64,000 nt of DNA from the NCBI GenBank assembly GCA_902793285.1, contig CADBCV010000003.1, positions 49,531 through 113,530 on the forward strand, written 5' to 3'. Source of the DNA: Oscillospiraceae bacterium (GTDB lineage Bacteria > Bacillota > Clostridia > Oscillospirales > Oscillospiraceae). The position numbers and the translations under genes were made by a program. Every line of letters begins with the position of its first letter. The stretch's first letter is position 1. This document shows, one piece after another, positions 34,837-44,577 of this stretch. The notes under the pieces were generated by a model. The model was not told the origin of the DNA. It worked only from the letters and a program-made list of their open reading frames with translations, and searched no databases.

Positions 34837-35889
34837 TCAGATTTCTGTCTTGATGACCTGATTATTTCTCGAACTTTCAAACGCGAGATCGACGATCTTC
34901 ATCGCGCGGCGCATCTCATCAAAGCTGACAATGGGCGCTTCCCGTCCCTCGCAGGCGGCGATGAGATTGCGGTGATAGGCGAGCGGGTCGCTCTCGACCG
35001 CGGGCAGGGGCAGCTCTTCGATAAACTCCGGCTGCAGGGGGGCCATGGTGCGGCTGGGGCCGATCTGGTGTTTGCCGAAGACGCTCTCAAAGCCGGAGAC
35101 ATTCTCCCGGATGCGGGCCATGCCGCCGTTTGTGCCGGTGAAATCCTCCAGGCGCATGGTGCCGCGGTCGCCGTAGACAAACCAGCGGGGGAGACTCTGC
35201 AGGCTGAAGGTGCCCACCTGGATCACGGCGCAGGTCTCGTTGTCGAAGCGGAGCTGGAGCTCAAAGCTGTCGTCCACCGCGGGGGTCAGGATGGAGAGGA
35301 GCCTTGCGTACACGCTCACTACCTTGTGTCCCCGAAACATGCACAGCATCTGGTCGATGAGATGGATGCCCCAGTCGTAGAGCATCCCGCCGCCCTTCGC
35401 GGGATCGGCGCGCCAGCCGAAGCAGACGCCGCGCTGTCCGTATACGCGGGAGATGACGGTCGTGATCCGCCCGATCTCCCCGGAATCCACCGCCGCCTTG
35501 ACGGTGAGGTAATCCGTGTCCCAGCGCCGGTTCTGGTGGACGGTGAAGACGCGGCGGTTTTTCTCCGCCGCCGCGATGCAGGCTTCAAGCTCGGCTGAAT
35601 TCATGGTGACGGGCTTTTCGCACATGACGTGCTTGCCGGCCTCCAGACACGCGACGGCAAGCTCCGCGTGCACCTGGTTCGGCGTGCAGATATACACGAG
35701 GGAAAAGCGATCGTCCGCGAGGAAGGCCCCCAGATCGTCATAGGCGGTGAGACCCTCGCGCCTCGCGTCCTCCAGCTTCTGCGAGGGGGTGTTGTATGCC
35801 GCCACGACCTCAAGCCCGATCTCCCGGGACTTTTTCAGATGGTAGTGTCCCATGTATCCGAATCCGATGATACCAGCTTTCATAGGCAC
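34837..35889 (-). CDS. Gfo/Idh/MocA-family sugar oxidoreductase
   Basis: A 350-residue NAD(P)-dependent dehydrogenase with the N-terminal MKAGIIGFGYMGHYH Rossmann motif and the family motif HVMCEKPVTMNSAE near 95-105. The GTG start has AGGAGG seven bases upstream; ATG six bases further in is possible. It is one of two such enzymes in the locus, together with the one at 31215. With the following SDR and TIM-barrel genes it forms a three-gene sugar-processing module. Confidence 0.85.
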   Translation of the reverse strand: MPMKAGIIGFGYMGHYHLKKSREIGLEVVAAYNTPSQKLEDARREGLTAYDDLGAFLADDRFSLVYICTPNQVHAELAVACLEAGKHVMCEKPVTMNSAELEACIAAAEKNRRVFTVHQNRRWDTDYLTVKAAVDSGEIGRITTVISRVYGQRGVCFGWRADPAKGGGMLYDWGIHLIDQMLCMFRGHKVVSVYARLLSILTPAVDDSFELQLRFDNETCAVIQVGTFSLQSLPRWFVYGDRGTMRLEDFTGTNGGMARIRENVSGFESVFGKHQIGPSRTMAPLQPEFIEELPLPAVESDPLAYHRNLIAACEGREAPIVSFDEMRRAMKIVDLAFESSRNNQVIKTEI

Positions 35890-35937
35890 TGTTGATCCTC
35901 CTGATATTTTCTATTTGTATCGCAGGAAATGGCGCGC

Positions 35938-36810
35938 TCATGCGTCCTCCCGCCAGGGACCGCTGTAGCCGGCGCGGTGATCCCGGCGCGCCCGCTGATA
36001 GAGCCGAAAGCGTGCCGCCCGGTCCTCAAAGCGCAGGAGCCGGTATGCCGCCTTAAAGGTCAACATGTTGAAAAACTTGAGCCGGAAGCGCAGCGGCGTA
36101 TAGGGCTGCCGCCGGAGACAGAGGGCCTCCCGGAGCTGGTAATACTCCCGCGCCATGCGTTTTCCGCGGGCAGACGCCGCACCCTCCGCCTTCACATTGA
36201 GGCCAAGACGGTGGCGCAGCACGATCTCCTCCGCCGCGCAGCAGAGATAGCCTGCCGCCCGGATGCGCCAGCAGAGGTCCCAGTCCGCCATATCGAGAAA
36301 GCACCGCTCATTCCAGAAGGAGACCTCCTCCAGAATGCGATAGCGCGTCAGCAGGGACGAGGTGATCACACTTTCCACGGCGAAAACCCCGTCGCACAGA
36401 CGCCGCCGCACGCGCGGGATCTTCAGCTTCCCGGTGTTGGGATTGAAGTACACCGGGCCGAGACAGCCCACGGGATAACCCTTCTGTTCCAGCGCAAGGA
36501 AGAGCGCCGTGAGCTTTTCGATGTGTCCTGCGGGCGGGGTGGAGTCCTGGTCGAAGAAGAGGATGAAGTCGTCCGGCCGAAACCGGTCCCGATATCGCCG
36601 GAAGACCGTGTTGAACGCGGCGGAGAGGCCCCGGTTTTCGCCGAAGAACAGATACGCCGCGTTCTCTATGGAACAAAACAGATCTTCGCTCGGCGCGGGG
36701 CTGTTGTCGCAGAGAAACACCCGATCCGTCTGCTCCGCGATCCGGCGCACATTCTCCGCGCAGGCGGCGTCCGGGTGGTAGAGAGTGATCAGCGCATAAG
36801 TCTCAGGCAC
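35938..36810 (-). CDS. Glycosyltransferase family 2 (rhamnosyltransferase-like)
   Basis: A 290-residue GT-A glycosyltransferase. It has YALITLYHPDAACAEN at the N-terminus, the nucleotide-sugar site with ENRGLSAAFNTVFRR, and a DXD-type FFDQDSTPP near 97-105. GTG 36810 is preferred because GGGAGG lies about eight bases upstream and the fold starts right after it. It overlaps the upstream gene by eight bases. It adds a sugar to the lipid-linked repeat unit on the cytoplasmic side. Confidence 0.85.
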   Translation of the reverse strand: MPETYALITLYHPDAACAENVRRIAEQTDRVFLCDNSPAPSEDLFCSIENAAYLFFGENRGLSAAFNTVFRRYRDRFRPDDFILFFDQDSTPPAGHIEKLTALFLALEQKGYPVGCLGPVYFNPNTGKLKIPRVRRRLCDGVFAVESVITSSLLTRYRILEEVSFWNERCFLDMADWDLCWRIRAAGYLCCAAEEIVLRHRLGLNVKAEGAASARGKRMAREYYQLREALCLRRQPYTPLRFRLKFFNMLTFKAAYRLLRFEDRAARFRLYQRARRDHRAGYSGPWREDA

Positions 36811-37846
36811 CTTCTTCACCTCCCGCGTCCTTCGCAAAGAGGGACAATAAATGCTCTGTGATCACAGGATAAGAGAAGCTCGACTCAAAAAGCGCCGTCT
36901 GCGCTTTGACCATACCCTCATACAGGGCGGGGTCCCGCTCGAGCCTCTCGATCACCGCGGGAAGCTCCCGCTCAAAATCATCGAGCAGAAAACCGGTCTC
37001 ACCGTCGCGTATATATTCCGCCATGGCGTCGATGCGCGCCGAGATCACGGGCTTTTCCACGATCATACACTTGAGCGCCACCGTCTGCCCGGAGGCGCCG
37101 GTGTTGGATTTGAAGGGGAGCACGCAGGCCCGCGCGCCGTTCAGATAGCCATCAAAGACCTCCGGCGGCGTGTCGAGCAGGACCTCCACATGGGGGTTCG
37201 TCGGGTGCTGCGTATAGGCATAGAGATCCGCGTTGTTTTTGGAGCCGATCACAATGAGCCTGCGGTCGATATGCTCCCAGGCCCGGAGCAGGGCTCCGTA
37301 ATCCCGGTTGGAATACCCGCCGGAAAAATAGTAGTCACCGCACTCCGCCATCTGCCGCGCCCGCTCGAGATCCGTGTCCTTCCAATCCCCGTAAGGCTGG
37401 TAGAGGACCGCCTCCCCGGGAAGACCCATGCGCTCCTGATAGAGCGCTCTCTCATAGGCGGAGAAGACCACAAAGCGGAGGTTTTTGGCATAGAGGAGAC
37501 GGAGGACGCGCCGGAGCTTTTCCTGGCTCTCCGCGCCCCGGATCTGAAAGCCCCACCAGTAGAGCCCTTCGGGGTGCAGAACATGGAGCTTGTTGAGCAG
37601 TACGCAGAAAAGCGACATGTAGTTTCCCACAAGGACCAGCTCGTCCGCCTCTCGGACATTGCCGAGGTGCAGGAGGAGCCGCCCGGAGGCTTGGAGTCCC
37701 TGCCGGAGCCAGGCGCCTTTGGACTGGATGGGCGTCTCGTCCCGGGGAAGCATGTCCAGGATCTTGAAGCCCGCGTGATCCCGGAGATAACGGCAGGGGA
37801 TCTCATACGCCTTGCGGACCTCCTGCAAAATGAGCTTAAGCGCCAT
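36803..37846 (-). CDS. Glycosyltransferase (GT-B fold, GT4-like)
   Basis: A 347-residue protein. The C-terminal half has the typical GT-B pattern: VLPFKSNTGASGQTVALKCM and KPVISARIDAMAEYIRDGETGFL with the EX7E-like region. The N-terminal half is less conserved. GAGGGGG precedes the ATG. It overlaps the neighbouring glycosyltransferase genes on both sides, indicating coupled expression. Donor and acceptor are unknown. Confidence 0.82.
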   Translation of the reverse strand: MALKLILQEVRKAYEIPCRYLRDHAGFKILDMLPRDETPIQSKGAWLRQGLQASGRLLLHLGNVREADELVLVGNYMSLFCVLLNKLHVLHPEGLYWWGFQIRGAESQEKLRRVLRLLYAKNLRFVVFSAYERALYQERMGLPGEAVLYQPYGDWKDTDLERARQMAECGDYYFSGGYSNRDYGALLRAWEHIDRRLIVIGSKNNADLYAYTQHPTNPHVEVLLDTPPEVFDGYLNGARACVLPFKSNTGASGQTVALKCMIVEKPVISARIDAMAEYIRDGETGFLLDDFERELPAVIERLERDPALYEGMVKAQTALFESSFSYPVITEHLLSLFAKDAGGEEGA

Positions 37847-38975
37847 GCGCCCGCCCCCTCTGCGTCTCCACCAGGGTCACAAACTGTGACGCCGTGCGTG
37901 CCCAAGAAAATTCCCGGATCATCTTTTCCGCGCTCTCGCAAAGATCCTGCTCCGCGGGATACGCGCCGAGAATCCAGTCGATGATCTCCTCATCCGTCTC
38001 GCAGAGGCGGTGGCCCTTTTTGCCCTTGAGCGTCAGGGAGGGGCCGATTGCCTTTACCGCCGCGACGGAGGTGTGGTAATAGACCGCCTCCATAATGGCC
38101 ATGCCGAAGATCTCCGTCCGGCTCAGATTCAGATAGTAGTCCGCTATCACGTAGATTTTCCACATATCCGCATACGGCACGCGGTCGAGGATCGTGACCT
38201 CATCGCCGATGCCATATTCCGCGATTTTCTCGTCCACCGCGCCGCGAAGCTCCCCCTCGCCGACAATGAGCAGGCGGAACTTCTTCTTCCCGCGCACCGC
38301 ATGAAAGAGTTTGAGCAGATCAAGCGTGCGCTTGTCGTGGTCGAGGCGGGCCACGTTCAGAAGGATCACATCGTCCGATGCAAAGCCGTACTCTCTTCGG
38401 AGGGCGGCGCGGTCAGCGCTTAAAAAGTCCTTTTTCAAAACGGAAGCGTCGATCCCGACGGGGGAGACAGTGATGTTCTCCGCCGGGACGCGCAGGGCCT
38501 CCAGCTCCTTTTTCGCGGCGTCTGTCTTGGCGAGCACGGGCATCTTCCTATAGAGCGGCAGGGTGGTGTGGGCAAAGAGAAAATTCATCACATCCCCGCG
38601 GAGCGTATTGACATAGAGGCTGTAGGTCGTGCCGACATAGGGGACGAAGACGATCCCGTTTGCCCGGCAGAAGCGCACCACATGGGGCAGAAAGATCTGC
38701 TGGTCGGAAAAGCAGAACATGCCGTCAAAGTCCCGGTCGAGAAGGGCTGTGTCCAGATAGCCGTGGGCCCCGAAATAGGGCATGAACATGTAGTGGACGA
38801 TCAGCCCCTCTTCGAGCCGTACATCCTCCGCCTGGCTTTTGTCGTTCGTGCCCTTGTAGATGACGACCGTGTGGCCCATCCCCGTCAGGGCGCGGGCAAG
38901 GCCGATCTCCTGGCTGTTGTAAAAGCCCTTGCGCCCGAAGCGCTTGACCATGGTACACAGGATTGCGAGCTTCAT
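37836..38975 (-). CDS. Glycosyltransferase family 4
   Basis: A 379-residue GT-B glycosyltransferase. It begins MKLAILCTMVKRFGRKGFYNSQEIGLARAL with the acceptor-side fold. The nucleotide-sugar domain has LNVARLDHDKRTLDLLKLF and RLLIVGEGEL, with a FGMAIMEAVYY segment carrying the donor-site Glu. ATG 38975 is chosen because AGAGGGA lies just upstream; the frame is open earlier without a signal. It is part of the repeat-unit assembly set. Confidence 0.87.
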   Translation of the reverse strand: MKLAILCTMVKRFGRKGFYNSQEIGLARALTGMGHTVVIYKGTNDKSQAEDVRLEEGLIVHYMFMPYFGAHGYLDTALLDRDFDGMFCFSDQQIFLPHVVRFCRANGIVFVPYVGTTYSLYVNTLRGDVMNFLFAHTTLPLYRKMPVLAKTDAAKKELEALRVPAENITVSPVGIDASVLKKDFLSADRAALRREYGFASDDVILLNVARLDHDKRTLDLLKLFHAVRGKKKFRLLIVGEGELRGAVDEKIAEYGIGDEVTILDRVPYADMWKIYVIADYYLNLSRTEIFGMAIMEAVYYHTSVAAVKAIGPSLTLKGKKGHRLCETDEEIIDWILGAYPAEQDLCESAEKMIREFSWARTASQFVTLVETQRGRAHGA

Positions 38976-39020
38976 GCTTCCCTCTTTTTCTGCGCGGGGC
39001 AAACGCCGCGCAATCTCTTT

Positions 39021-40526
39021 CTATGTGGGGGTATCCGTTTGCTTTTCCGTTTTTCCTGCGGCGGGGGAGAGCTTGGCCGCATACAGCCGCACCGTCTTTC
39101 GCAGGCCCAGCATTTGCAGGCGGTGCGCCGCTTTTTTCAACTTGCCCGCGGCGCGTGTCAGAGCGGTCTCGCCCCGGCGGCGCTTCCCGGCAAAGGGGAT
39201 GTCCGCGAGTGCGGGGCAGGCCGCCTCTATGATCCGTACCTGGTGGCGCTTTGTAAGGCGCTCCTCCCTCGGAAAGCGGAACAGCAGCGTGAGGAGCAGG
39301 CGGGAATTGAGCGGCTGCACCGTCCGTCCGTGTTCGAGAAGGTCGAAGCCCTGCTCGATGGAGGAGAGCCAGCAGCCCGCGCGCTGCTCCCAGTAGAAGC
39401 GGTCGCAGAGCGCGATGCCGTCCTCGGGATGGGCGGCGCACCAGGCAAAATAGCGGTCCGCGGCCTCACGCTCGGGGCAGGGGGCCGTGAGCTCCATGCC
39501 GGTGTAGAAAGCCTCTGTCGGCCCGTCTCTATCAAACATGCGGGGAAAAAACTCCACGGCGGTCTCCCAGATGGAGCTTCGGAGAAAGAGCGCCTCGCCA
39601 TAGGGCTCGAGCAGCCTCTGATATTGTCCGTATGCGTAAAACAGCCTGTCCTCATCCCGGACAAGCCCGGCGGTGTGCTCGGTATAAGCCCGCTCGCGCG
39701 CCGGGGAGTAAGCATCCCGATCACGTTCTATGCTGATAAGACGCACGCCTGCCCTGTCGCAGAGCTGTTTCGGGAGCTCCAGGTCCCCGATCAGCATATG
39801 GTTGTGTTCCAGCGTAAAGGCGTCGAACGGGACCCCGGCCCGGATCGCGAGGGCAAAAAGGGTCCTGGAATCATAACCGCCCGTGAGCGCGAGCAGGAGC
39901 TTCTGCCGGGGATAGGCGGCGTGGAGGTTTTGAAGCCCGGTGCAGAAGAACGCGGAAAAGCCCTCAATCAGGGCGTCCTCGTCCCCGTATTCCGGGACAT
40001 CACGGGCAAAGAGCGGCTTCGATACGCACGCCCCGCTGTGCAAATCATAAGCCTGACTCGGCAGAAGGCGGGAGATCTCCGGATAGTGGGTGCACGGCCC
40101 CGGCATCCAGTTGAGCACCTCCCGGCAGGTGTGGACGCGTGGTGCGAGCCCCATCTCCTCTGCCAAAAGCAGACAGTCGCTTGAGATGCCGGCCGCTCCG
40201 TAAAATACGGGCAGCAGGCCGGTCGCGTCGGGAAAGACACGCCCGCCGCAGAGCAGCACATATCGGCCGCACCAGGACTCCTCCATGCGAAGGACGCTCT
40301 CATAATCGGGGGCGGGGCCCAGCTTTTGGATCTCCTCCTCCGGGGTCCCGCGGTCCGGGCGGACCTGCCAGGCGTCGCCGAGCAGGCAGATCTGCTTTTT
40401 GGGGAAGGCCAGCATCGGCAGGCGCTCATGCCAGTTGAGAATCCAATCCCCAGCGAGCCGGAGCTGCCGAAACCCGGGCAGACGCAGGGCCCGGCGCAAA
40501 AGTGCAAATTGTCCGCAGTGCTCCAT
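39021..40526 (-). CDS. Asparagine synthase-like protein without glutaminase cysteine
   Basis: A 501-residue protein related to class B asparagine synthetases and beta-lactam synthetase. The PP-loop of the synthetase domain is KLLLALTGGYDSRTLFALAI near residue 210. The N-terminal region keeps only a faded glutaminase-like fold (GRYVLLCGGRVFPDATGLLP) and lacks the catalytic Cys2. The start overlaps the Wzx stop (TGATG), with AAAGGAG upstream. Such enzymes in polysaccharide loci probably adenylate a carboxylate to form an amide. Here the nitrogen would be free ammonia or an amine. The role is inferred. Confidence 0.8.
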   Translation of the reverse strand: MEHCGQFALLRRALRLPGFRQLRLAGDWILNWHERLPMLAFPKKQICLLGDAWQVRPDRGTPEEEIQKLGPAPDYESVLRMEESWCGRYVLLCGGRVFPDATGLLPVFYGAAGISSDCLLLAEEMGLAPRVHTCREVLNWMPGPCTHYPEISRLLPSQAYDLHSGACVSKPLFARDVPEYGDEDALIEGFSAFFCTGLQNLHAAYPRQKLLLALTGGYDSRTLFALAIRAGVPFDAFTLEHNHMLIGDLELPKQLCDRAGVRLISIERDRDAYSPARERAYTEHTAGLVRDEDRLFYAYGQYQRLLEPYGEALFLRSSIWETAVEFFPRMFDRDGPTEAFYTGMELTAPCPEREAADRYFAWCAAHPEDGIALCDRFYWEQRAGCWLSSIEQGFDLLEHGRTVQPLNSRLLLTLLFRFPREERLTKRHQVRIIEAACPALADIPFAGKRRRGETALTRAAGKLKKAAHRLQMLGLRKTVRLYAAKLSPAAGKTEKQTDTPT

Positions 40527-42067
40527 CACTTGACTCCTTTTTTGCGCAGGCGGCCGAGCAAGAGCCTGAGACTGCCTCTGTCAAATACAATAAGCGTGTG
40601 CAGGATCATGCCGAGCACTACATAGAAAACAGCGCAGAGGGCGAGGGAGATCCAGCCCGAGGGCGCGCAGAGCTTTGTCAGCGCCCAGAAAAGCCCCGTC
40701 ATGCAGGCGCAGGAGAGCAGATTGCGAAGAATGCCGGGGTAGAAAACAAATCGCGGCAGCCCCAGCACATGCGCCATGTAGAGCGGGTTTGTGCCAAAAT
40801 TGATCACCATCATCAAAACCGCCGTCGTCCACACCACCGCATGGACGCCGAGTCCGGTGTGCCGGATCAGAAGCCAGGTTGAGAGCACGTTCAAAATCCC
40901 GCCTGCGAGGGTGATGAGACACGGCACCTTCCGCCTGACGGTGAGGGTGTAGATAAAGTAGAGCGGCTGCATCGGGCCGCCGGGGATAAAGGTGATGCAG
41001 CTTATAAGCGTCAGCTCATAGATAAGGCGGATGTCCTGCCCGGGAATCCAGAGCCGGTAGAACGCGAGACCAAGCGCGGCAAAGCCCGCAAAGGCGATGT
41101 TGCCCGCAAAGCCGGAGATCTTCATTGCGAGCTTAAGCTCGTCCAGAAGTGTCGCGCGGTCATTCTCGGCGTAGCTTTTCAGCAGCATCGGCTGAAAGGC
41201 GGGGTTTAAGATCACGAACATGCCGTGGAACATGGTGTGCACGGTCTTTGCGATGGCGAGCTGTCCCATCGCAAGGGGGGTGAGCATGAGGTTGCAGATG
41301 ATGAGATCGAGGCCGTTGTTGAGGATCTCCCCCAGATTGTTGACGGAGGTCCAGACGCCGTTCAAAACCAGCTTCCCGACCGCCTCCCAAGAGAAATGGG
41401 ACAGGCGGATGGAGAGCTCCGGCGTCTCCTTTTTGCAGATCAGAAGGTTCCCGATCACAACGACCACGGACGCCAAGATCATCCCCGCGCCGACATAGCT
41501 CACCGACACGGGCAGAAACCTGTAGAAGGCGAAGAGAAAAAGCGCCTCCGCAAGATACGAGAGCCCCTTGAAGAGGCCCGTGAGGTCGAGCTTGCTCTTG
41601 ATGAAGGCGGCGGACTCAAACGCGCAGCCGAGCGTCGTGAGCCAGAAGTTCAAAAACACATAGAAAAACAGGTGCTTGACATCCGCCACAATAGCGGGCG
41701 GGATGTTCAGAAAGCGCTCCAGGAGCGAAATTACCGGGATCGACAGCAGCAGAAGCCCCGTCCCCAGGACCATATCCCCCCAGAAAACAGAGGAGAAGAA
41801 GGTGTTGGCCCGGTCGATCTCATGCTCGTGATAGGATACCGCAATATAACGCGCGGCGAAGGAGTTGAGCGCTGCCGTAAGGATCGCGGCATACTGGGCA
41901 AAATTTTTAGCCAGCGACACAAAGCCGTAGGCTTCCGCGCCGACAGTCCCTGTGATAAACGGCGTGAGGACGAGCTGGATGAGATAATTGATAACAAAGG
42001 CGGCGCCGGTCGAAAAGACCGCACGCGCCATCTTGACGTATTTTCCGTCTCTGAGCGCTGTGTTCAT
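40526..42067 (-). CDS. Polysaccharide flippase (Wzx-like)
   Basis: A 513-residue polytopic membrane protein with about 12-14 hydrophobic segments. It starts with ARAVFSTGAAFVINYLIQLVLTPFIT and is typical of the polysaccharide transporter/MOP family. It flips the undecaprenyl-linked repeat unit across the membrane for polymerisation. It overlaps the preceding glycosyltransferase gene by four bases and its stop overlaps the next start, so the genes are tightly coupled. Confidence 0.9.
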   Translation of the reverse strand: MNTALRDGKYVKMARAVFSTGAAFVINYLIQLVLTPFITGTVGAEAYGFVSLAKNFAQYAAILTAALNSFAARYIAVSYHEHEIDRANTFFSSVFWGDMVLGTGLLLLSIPVISLLERFLNIPPAIVADVKHLFFYVFLNFWLTTLGCAFESAAFIKSKLDLTGLFKGLSYLAEALFLFAFYRFLPVSVSYVGAGMILASVVVVIGNLLICKKETPELSIRLSHFSWEAVGKLVLNGVWTSVNNLGEILNNGLDLIICNLMLTPLAMGQLAIAKTVHTMFHGMFVILNPAFQPMLLKSYAENDRATLLDELKLAMKISGFAGNIAFAGFAALGLAFYRLWIPGQDIRLIYELTLISCITFIPGGPMQPLYFIYTLTVRRKVPCLITLAGGILNVLSTWLLIRHTGLGVHAVVWTTAVLMMVINFGTNPLYMAHVLGLPRFVFYPGILRNLLSCACMTGLFWALTKLCAPSGWISLALCAVFYVVLGMILHTLIVFDRGSLRLLLGRLRKKGVK

Positions 42068-43173
42068 GTCCTGAGCGCCTCTTCAAAAGCGTCTCTCAAG
42101 ATCCGGGCAGCGCGGTCCCAACTGTATTTCTCTTTTGCCATCAGGCGGATGTGTTCCCGGTACCGGTCGTATTCGCCCTCATCCCAGGCGAGCGCCTTCA
42201 CCATCGCATCCGCGAGTGCCTGCGGGTCGTTCTTCGCAAAGAGCAGGCCGGTTCTCCCGTCGTCGGTCTCCTCCCGGAAGATGGGGTCCTCGCTCACAAT
42301 GACGGGCTTTTCATAGGTATAGGCCATCAGCAGCGCCCCGCTGCCGTAGAGCTCCTTATAGGGGAAAAGACAGATATCCGTCCCGGCGAAGAGAGCCGGG
42401 TGCTCCTCCGGCGGGATGTGGCGCCGCAGAAAGGAGACGCAGTCCTCCACCCCGAGAGAACGGGCCATCTCCTCATAATCCGTGTTGTCGATCTTGGTAT
42501 ACTGGGGCCCCGCGACGGTGACGTGGACCCGCCCTCTCGCCTCCGCCGGGAGAAGGGACAGGGCCTCGAGCATGACGTCGATGCCCTTGTATTTGCGCAT
42601 CTGGCCGAACATCAGAAACTCCGTCTGCCCGGCGCGGTGTTCTGAGACAGGCAGCGCCGCGCCCCTTGTATAGACGCCGTGGGGGATCACGCAGATTTTC
42701 TCCGCCGGCACGTGATATTCTGCGGAAACCTGCTTTTTGCAGGGGGTGTTGTGCACGATCTCGAGATCGCAGAGATCATAGAGCTGCTGGTGCAGGGCGC
42801 GGTCCTCGGCGGATGCCTCGTGCGGGAGTATGGTGTGGATGGTGTTGACAAGGATGCCGCAGCGCTTTTTCATGGCGCGGAAGAAGGGGATCTCATACTT
42901 CGGGCTTCGCATGTACTGGATGTTCACCACATCGTAATGTCCCCGGCGGATCTCCCGGGCGAGCTGCAAAAGACTCAGCCCGTAGAGAAACGGCGCGGTG
43001 AACCTGCTGTGGTACCCCTCGTACACAAGGCCCTTCCAGTGTACGGGCCCGCCGGGGAGGGGGACATGCTTCTTGCAGGCGATGGTCACATCCATATACC
43101 GGCTCATGGCGCTGCCGAGCTCCTGGGTATAGGTGTTCTCGGGGTAGAAAAATTCAATCATCAAAACCTTCAT
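42064..43173 (-). CDS. Glycosyltransferase family 4
   Basis: A 369-residue GT-B enzyme. The N-terminus MKVLMIEFFYPENTYTQELG carries the acceptor domain. The donor domain has TEFLMFGQMRKYKGIDVMLEAL, CLFPYKELYGSGALLMAYTYEKP and the EX7E-type Glu region. It lies between the polymerase and the flippase genes, overlapping the flippase start. It adds one sugar of the repeat unit. Confidence 0.88.
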   Translation of the reverse strand: MKVLMIEFFYPENTYTQELGSAMSRYMDVTIACKKHVPLPGGPVHWKGLVYEGYHSRFTAPFLYGLSLLQLAREIRRGHYDVVNIQYMRSPKYEIPFFRAMKKRCGILVNTIHTILPHEASAEDRALHQQLYDLCDLEIVHNTPCKKQVSAEYHVPAEKICVIPHGVYTRGAALPVSEHRAGQTEFLMFGQMRKYKGIDVMLEALSLLPAEARGRVHVTVAGPQYTKIDNTDYEEMARSLGVEDCVSFLRRHIPPEEHPALFAGTDICLFPYKELYGSGALLMAYTYEKPVIVSEDPIFREETDDGRTGLLFAKNDPQALADAMVKALAWDEGEYDRYREHIRLMAKEKYSWDRAARILRDAFEEALRT

Positions 43174-43194
43174 CCGCGCAGGACCTTCTTTCTA

Positions 43195-44541
43195 TTATGC
43201 ACCCTCTGTGAGATTCCCGGCGGCCCTCTCCTTCGGGGGCGGGCTGACAGGCTGATACCGCCGCAGGCGCGAGGGCTTTTGTGCCCCGTAGCGTGAACAG
43301 CTTATCCCGGCGCACAAGAATAAAAACAGTGTCTGATAGTTGAAGGGAATATAGGAACGCTCCGTAAAGCCTTTGAGCGTCTGCCACAGGATATAGGAGC
43401 TGCAAAATTCGTATTGGATTTCGGTGAGCTGCTCGGGCCGCTGGAAAGACAGCATGAGCATCCCAAAGTAAGCCGCGACCCCGATAAGCCCCACGTCAAG
43501 CCAGATCTCCAGGAGAGCGTTGTGCGCGCCGTAGGTCATGGTCGCGCCCCAGGACCCCCTGCGAAAGCCGTTATGAAAGAGCTTGACCGCGAGCGGGTCC
43601 TTCCAGAACATGGTAAAGCCGAAGCCCGTGAAGGAGTTGTGCTCCGTCATGACGGTGATGAGCTGCTCCCACATCGGGGTGCGCCCGGTCAGCGTTACAT
43701 CCTTGCCGAGCGCCTCAAAAAGCGGGGCGAAGAGGGGGATGATCGTCAGCGCGAAGACAAGAAAGCCCACGCTCGCCACAATATATACGACCCCCAGATG
43801 CAGGCGGAGCCTGGGATTGTGATGCCTGCGCAGAAAGAGAAGATAGGAAATCGGGATCAGCGCGCAGAAGAGCGCGCCTGTCGCCTTGCACAGGAGCAGA
43901 AGAGCCATGTGGACGGCCATGTAGAGAATGAAAAATCTGGGAAAGCGTCTGCGCCTTCCCTTGTAGGCGCCGTGCAGCATCGTCCCGATCATGAGGCCGA
44001 TGGCAAGCTCGGACGCGCAGGGGTTTTTTGTGGTGTAGAGCCCACAGAAGGTCTTCTCCCCATTCTCGCGTGAGAAGCTCGGCCCCGGCAGGAGCACGAG
44101 TCCCACCAGCGTGAAAAACAGCATCGCGAGACAGGCGTAATAGCATATCTCCAAAATATGCTCAACAGTATACTTTTCCACCATCCAGATGGCAAAGAGC
44201 GCCGTGACTGTGAAGCGGGTGCAGGCGATGACCTGCTCCTTCGGGTAGCGCGTGATGGACATGGACACCGCGAACCACACCACCAGCATGGTGTAAATGG
44301 GCAGATAGCACTTTTTGAATTCAAACAGCTTGATGTCCATCACATCCTCGCCGCTCGAGAGGAGCATCAGCACGATCTGCAGCATAAAGGGGCCGTACTG
44401 GAACACCAGGTTCATCCCCCCGGGGAACAGCCGCTCCAGATTTCCCGGAAAGCCGAGACTGCAGAGAACGGTGATAAAGCAGCAGAAATCCCAGAACATA
44501 TCCATCTGGCTTCGCTTTTGGATAGCCGTCCGGTTGTCCAC
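43195..44541 (-). CDS. Polysaccharide polymerase / O-antigen ligase-like membrane protein (Wzy-like)
   Basis: A 448-residue protein with about ten or eleven hydrophobic segments and a large extracytoplasmic loop (about residues 265-345) containing DVTLTGRTPMWEQL, an RTPMW-type motif typical of Wzy/ligase proteins. It would polymerise flipped repeat units outside the membrane. It is located between the VanZ-like gene and a GT4 gene. The family is weakly conserved in sequence, so the call rests on topology, motif and position. Confidence 0.82.
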   Translation of the reverse strand: MDNRTAIQKRSQMDMFWDFCCFITVLCSLGFPGNLERLFPGGMNLVFQYGPFMLQIVLMLLSSGEDVMDIKLFEFKKCYLPIYTMLVVWFAVSMSITRYPKEQVIACTRFTVTALFAIWMVEKYTVEHILEICYYACLAMLFFTLVGLVLLPGPSFSRENGEKTFCGLYTTKNPCASELAIGLMIGTMLHGAYKGRRRRFPRFFILYMAVHMALLLLCKATGALFCALIPISYLLFLRRHHNPRLRLHLGVVYIVASVGFLVFALTIIPLFAPLFEALGKDVTLTGRTPMWEQLITVMTEHNSFTGFGFTMFWKDPLAVKLFHNGFRRGSWGATMTYGAHNALLEIWLDVGLIGVAAYFGMLMLSFQRPEQLTEIQYEFCSSYILWQTLKGFTERSYIPFNYQTLFLFLCAGISCSRYGAQKPSRLRRYQPVSPPPKERAAGNLTEGA

Positions 44542-44577
44542 TGCGTATCACCTCCATAACGCGTGTTCGGCTTGATG

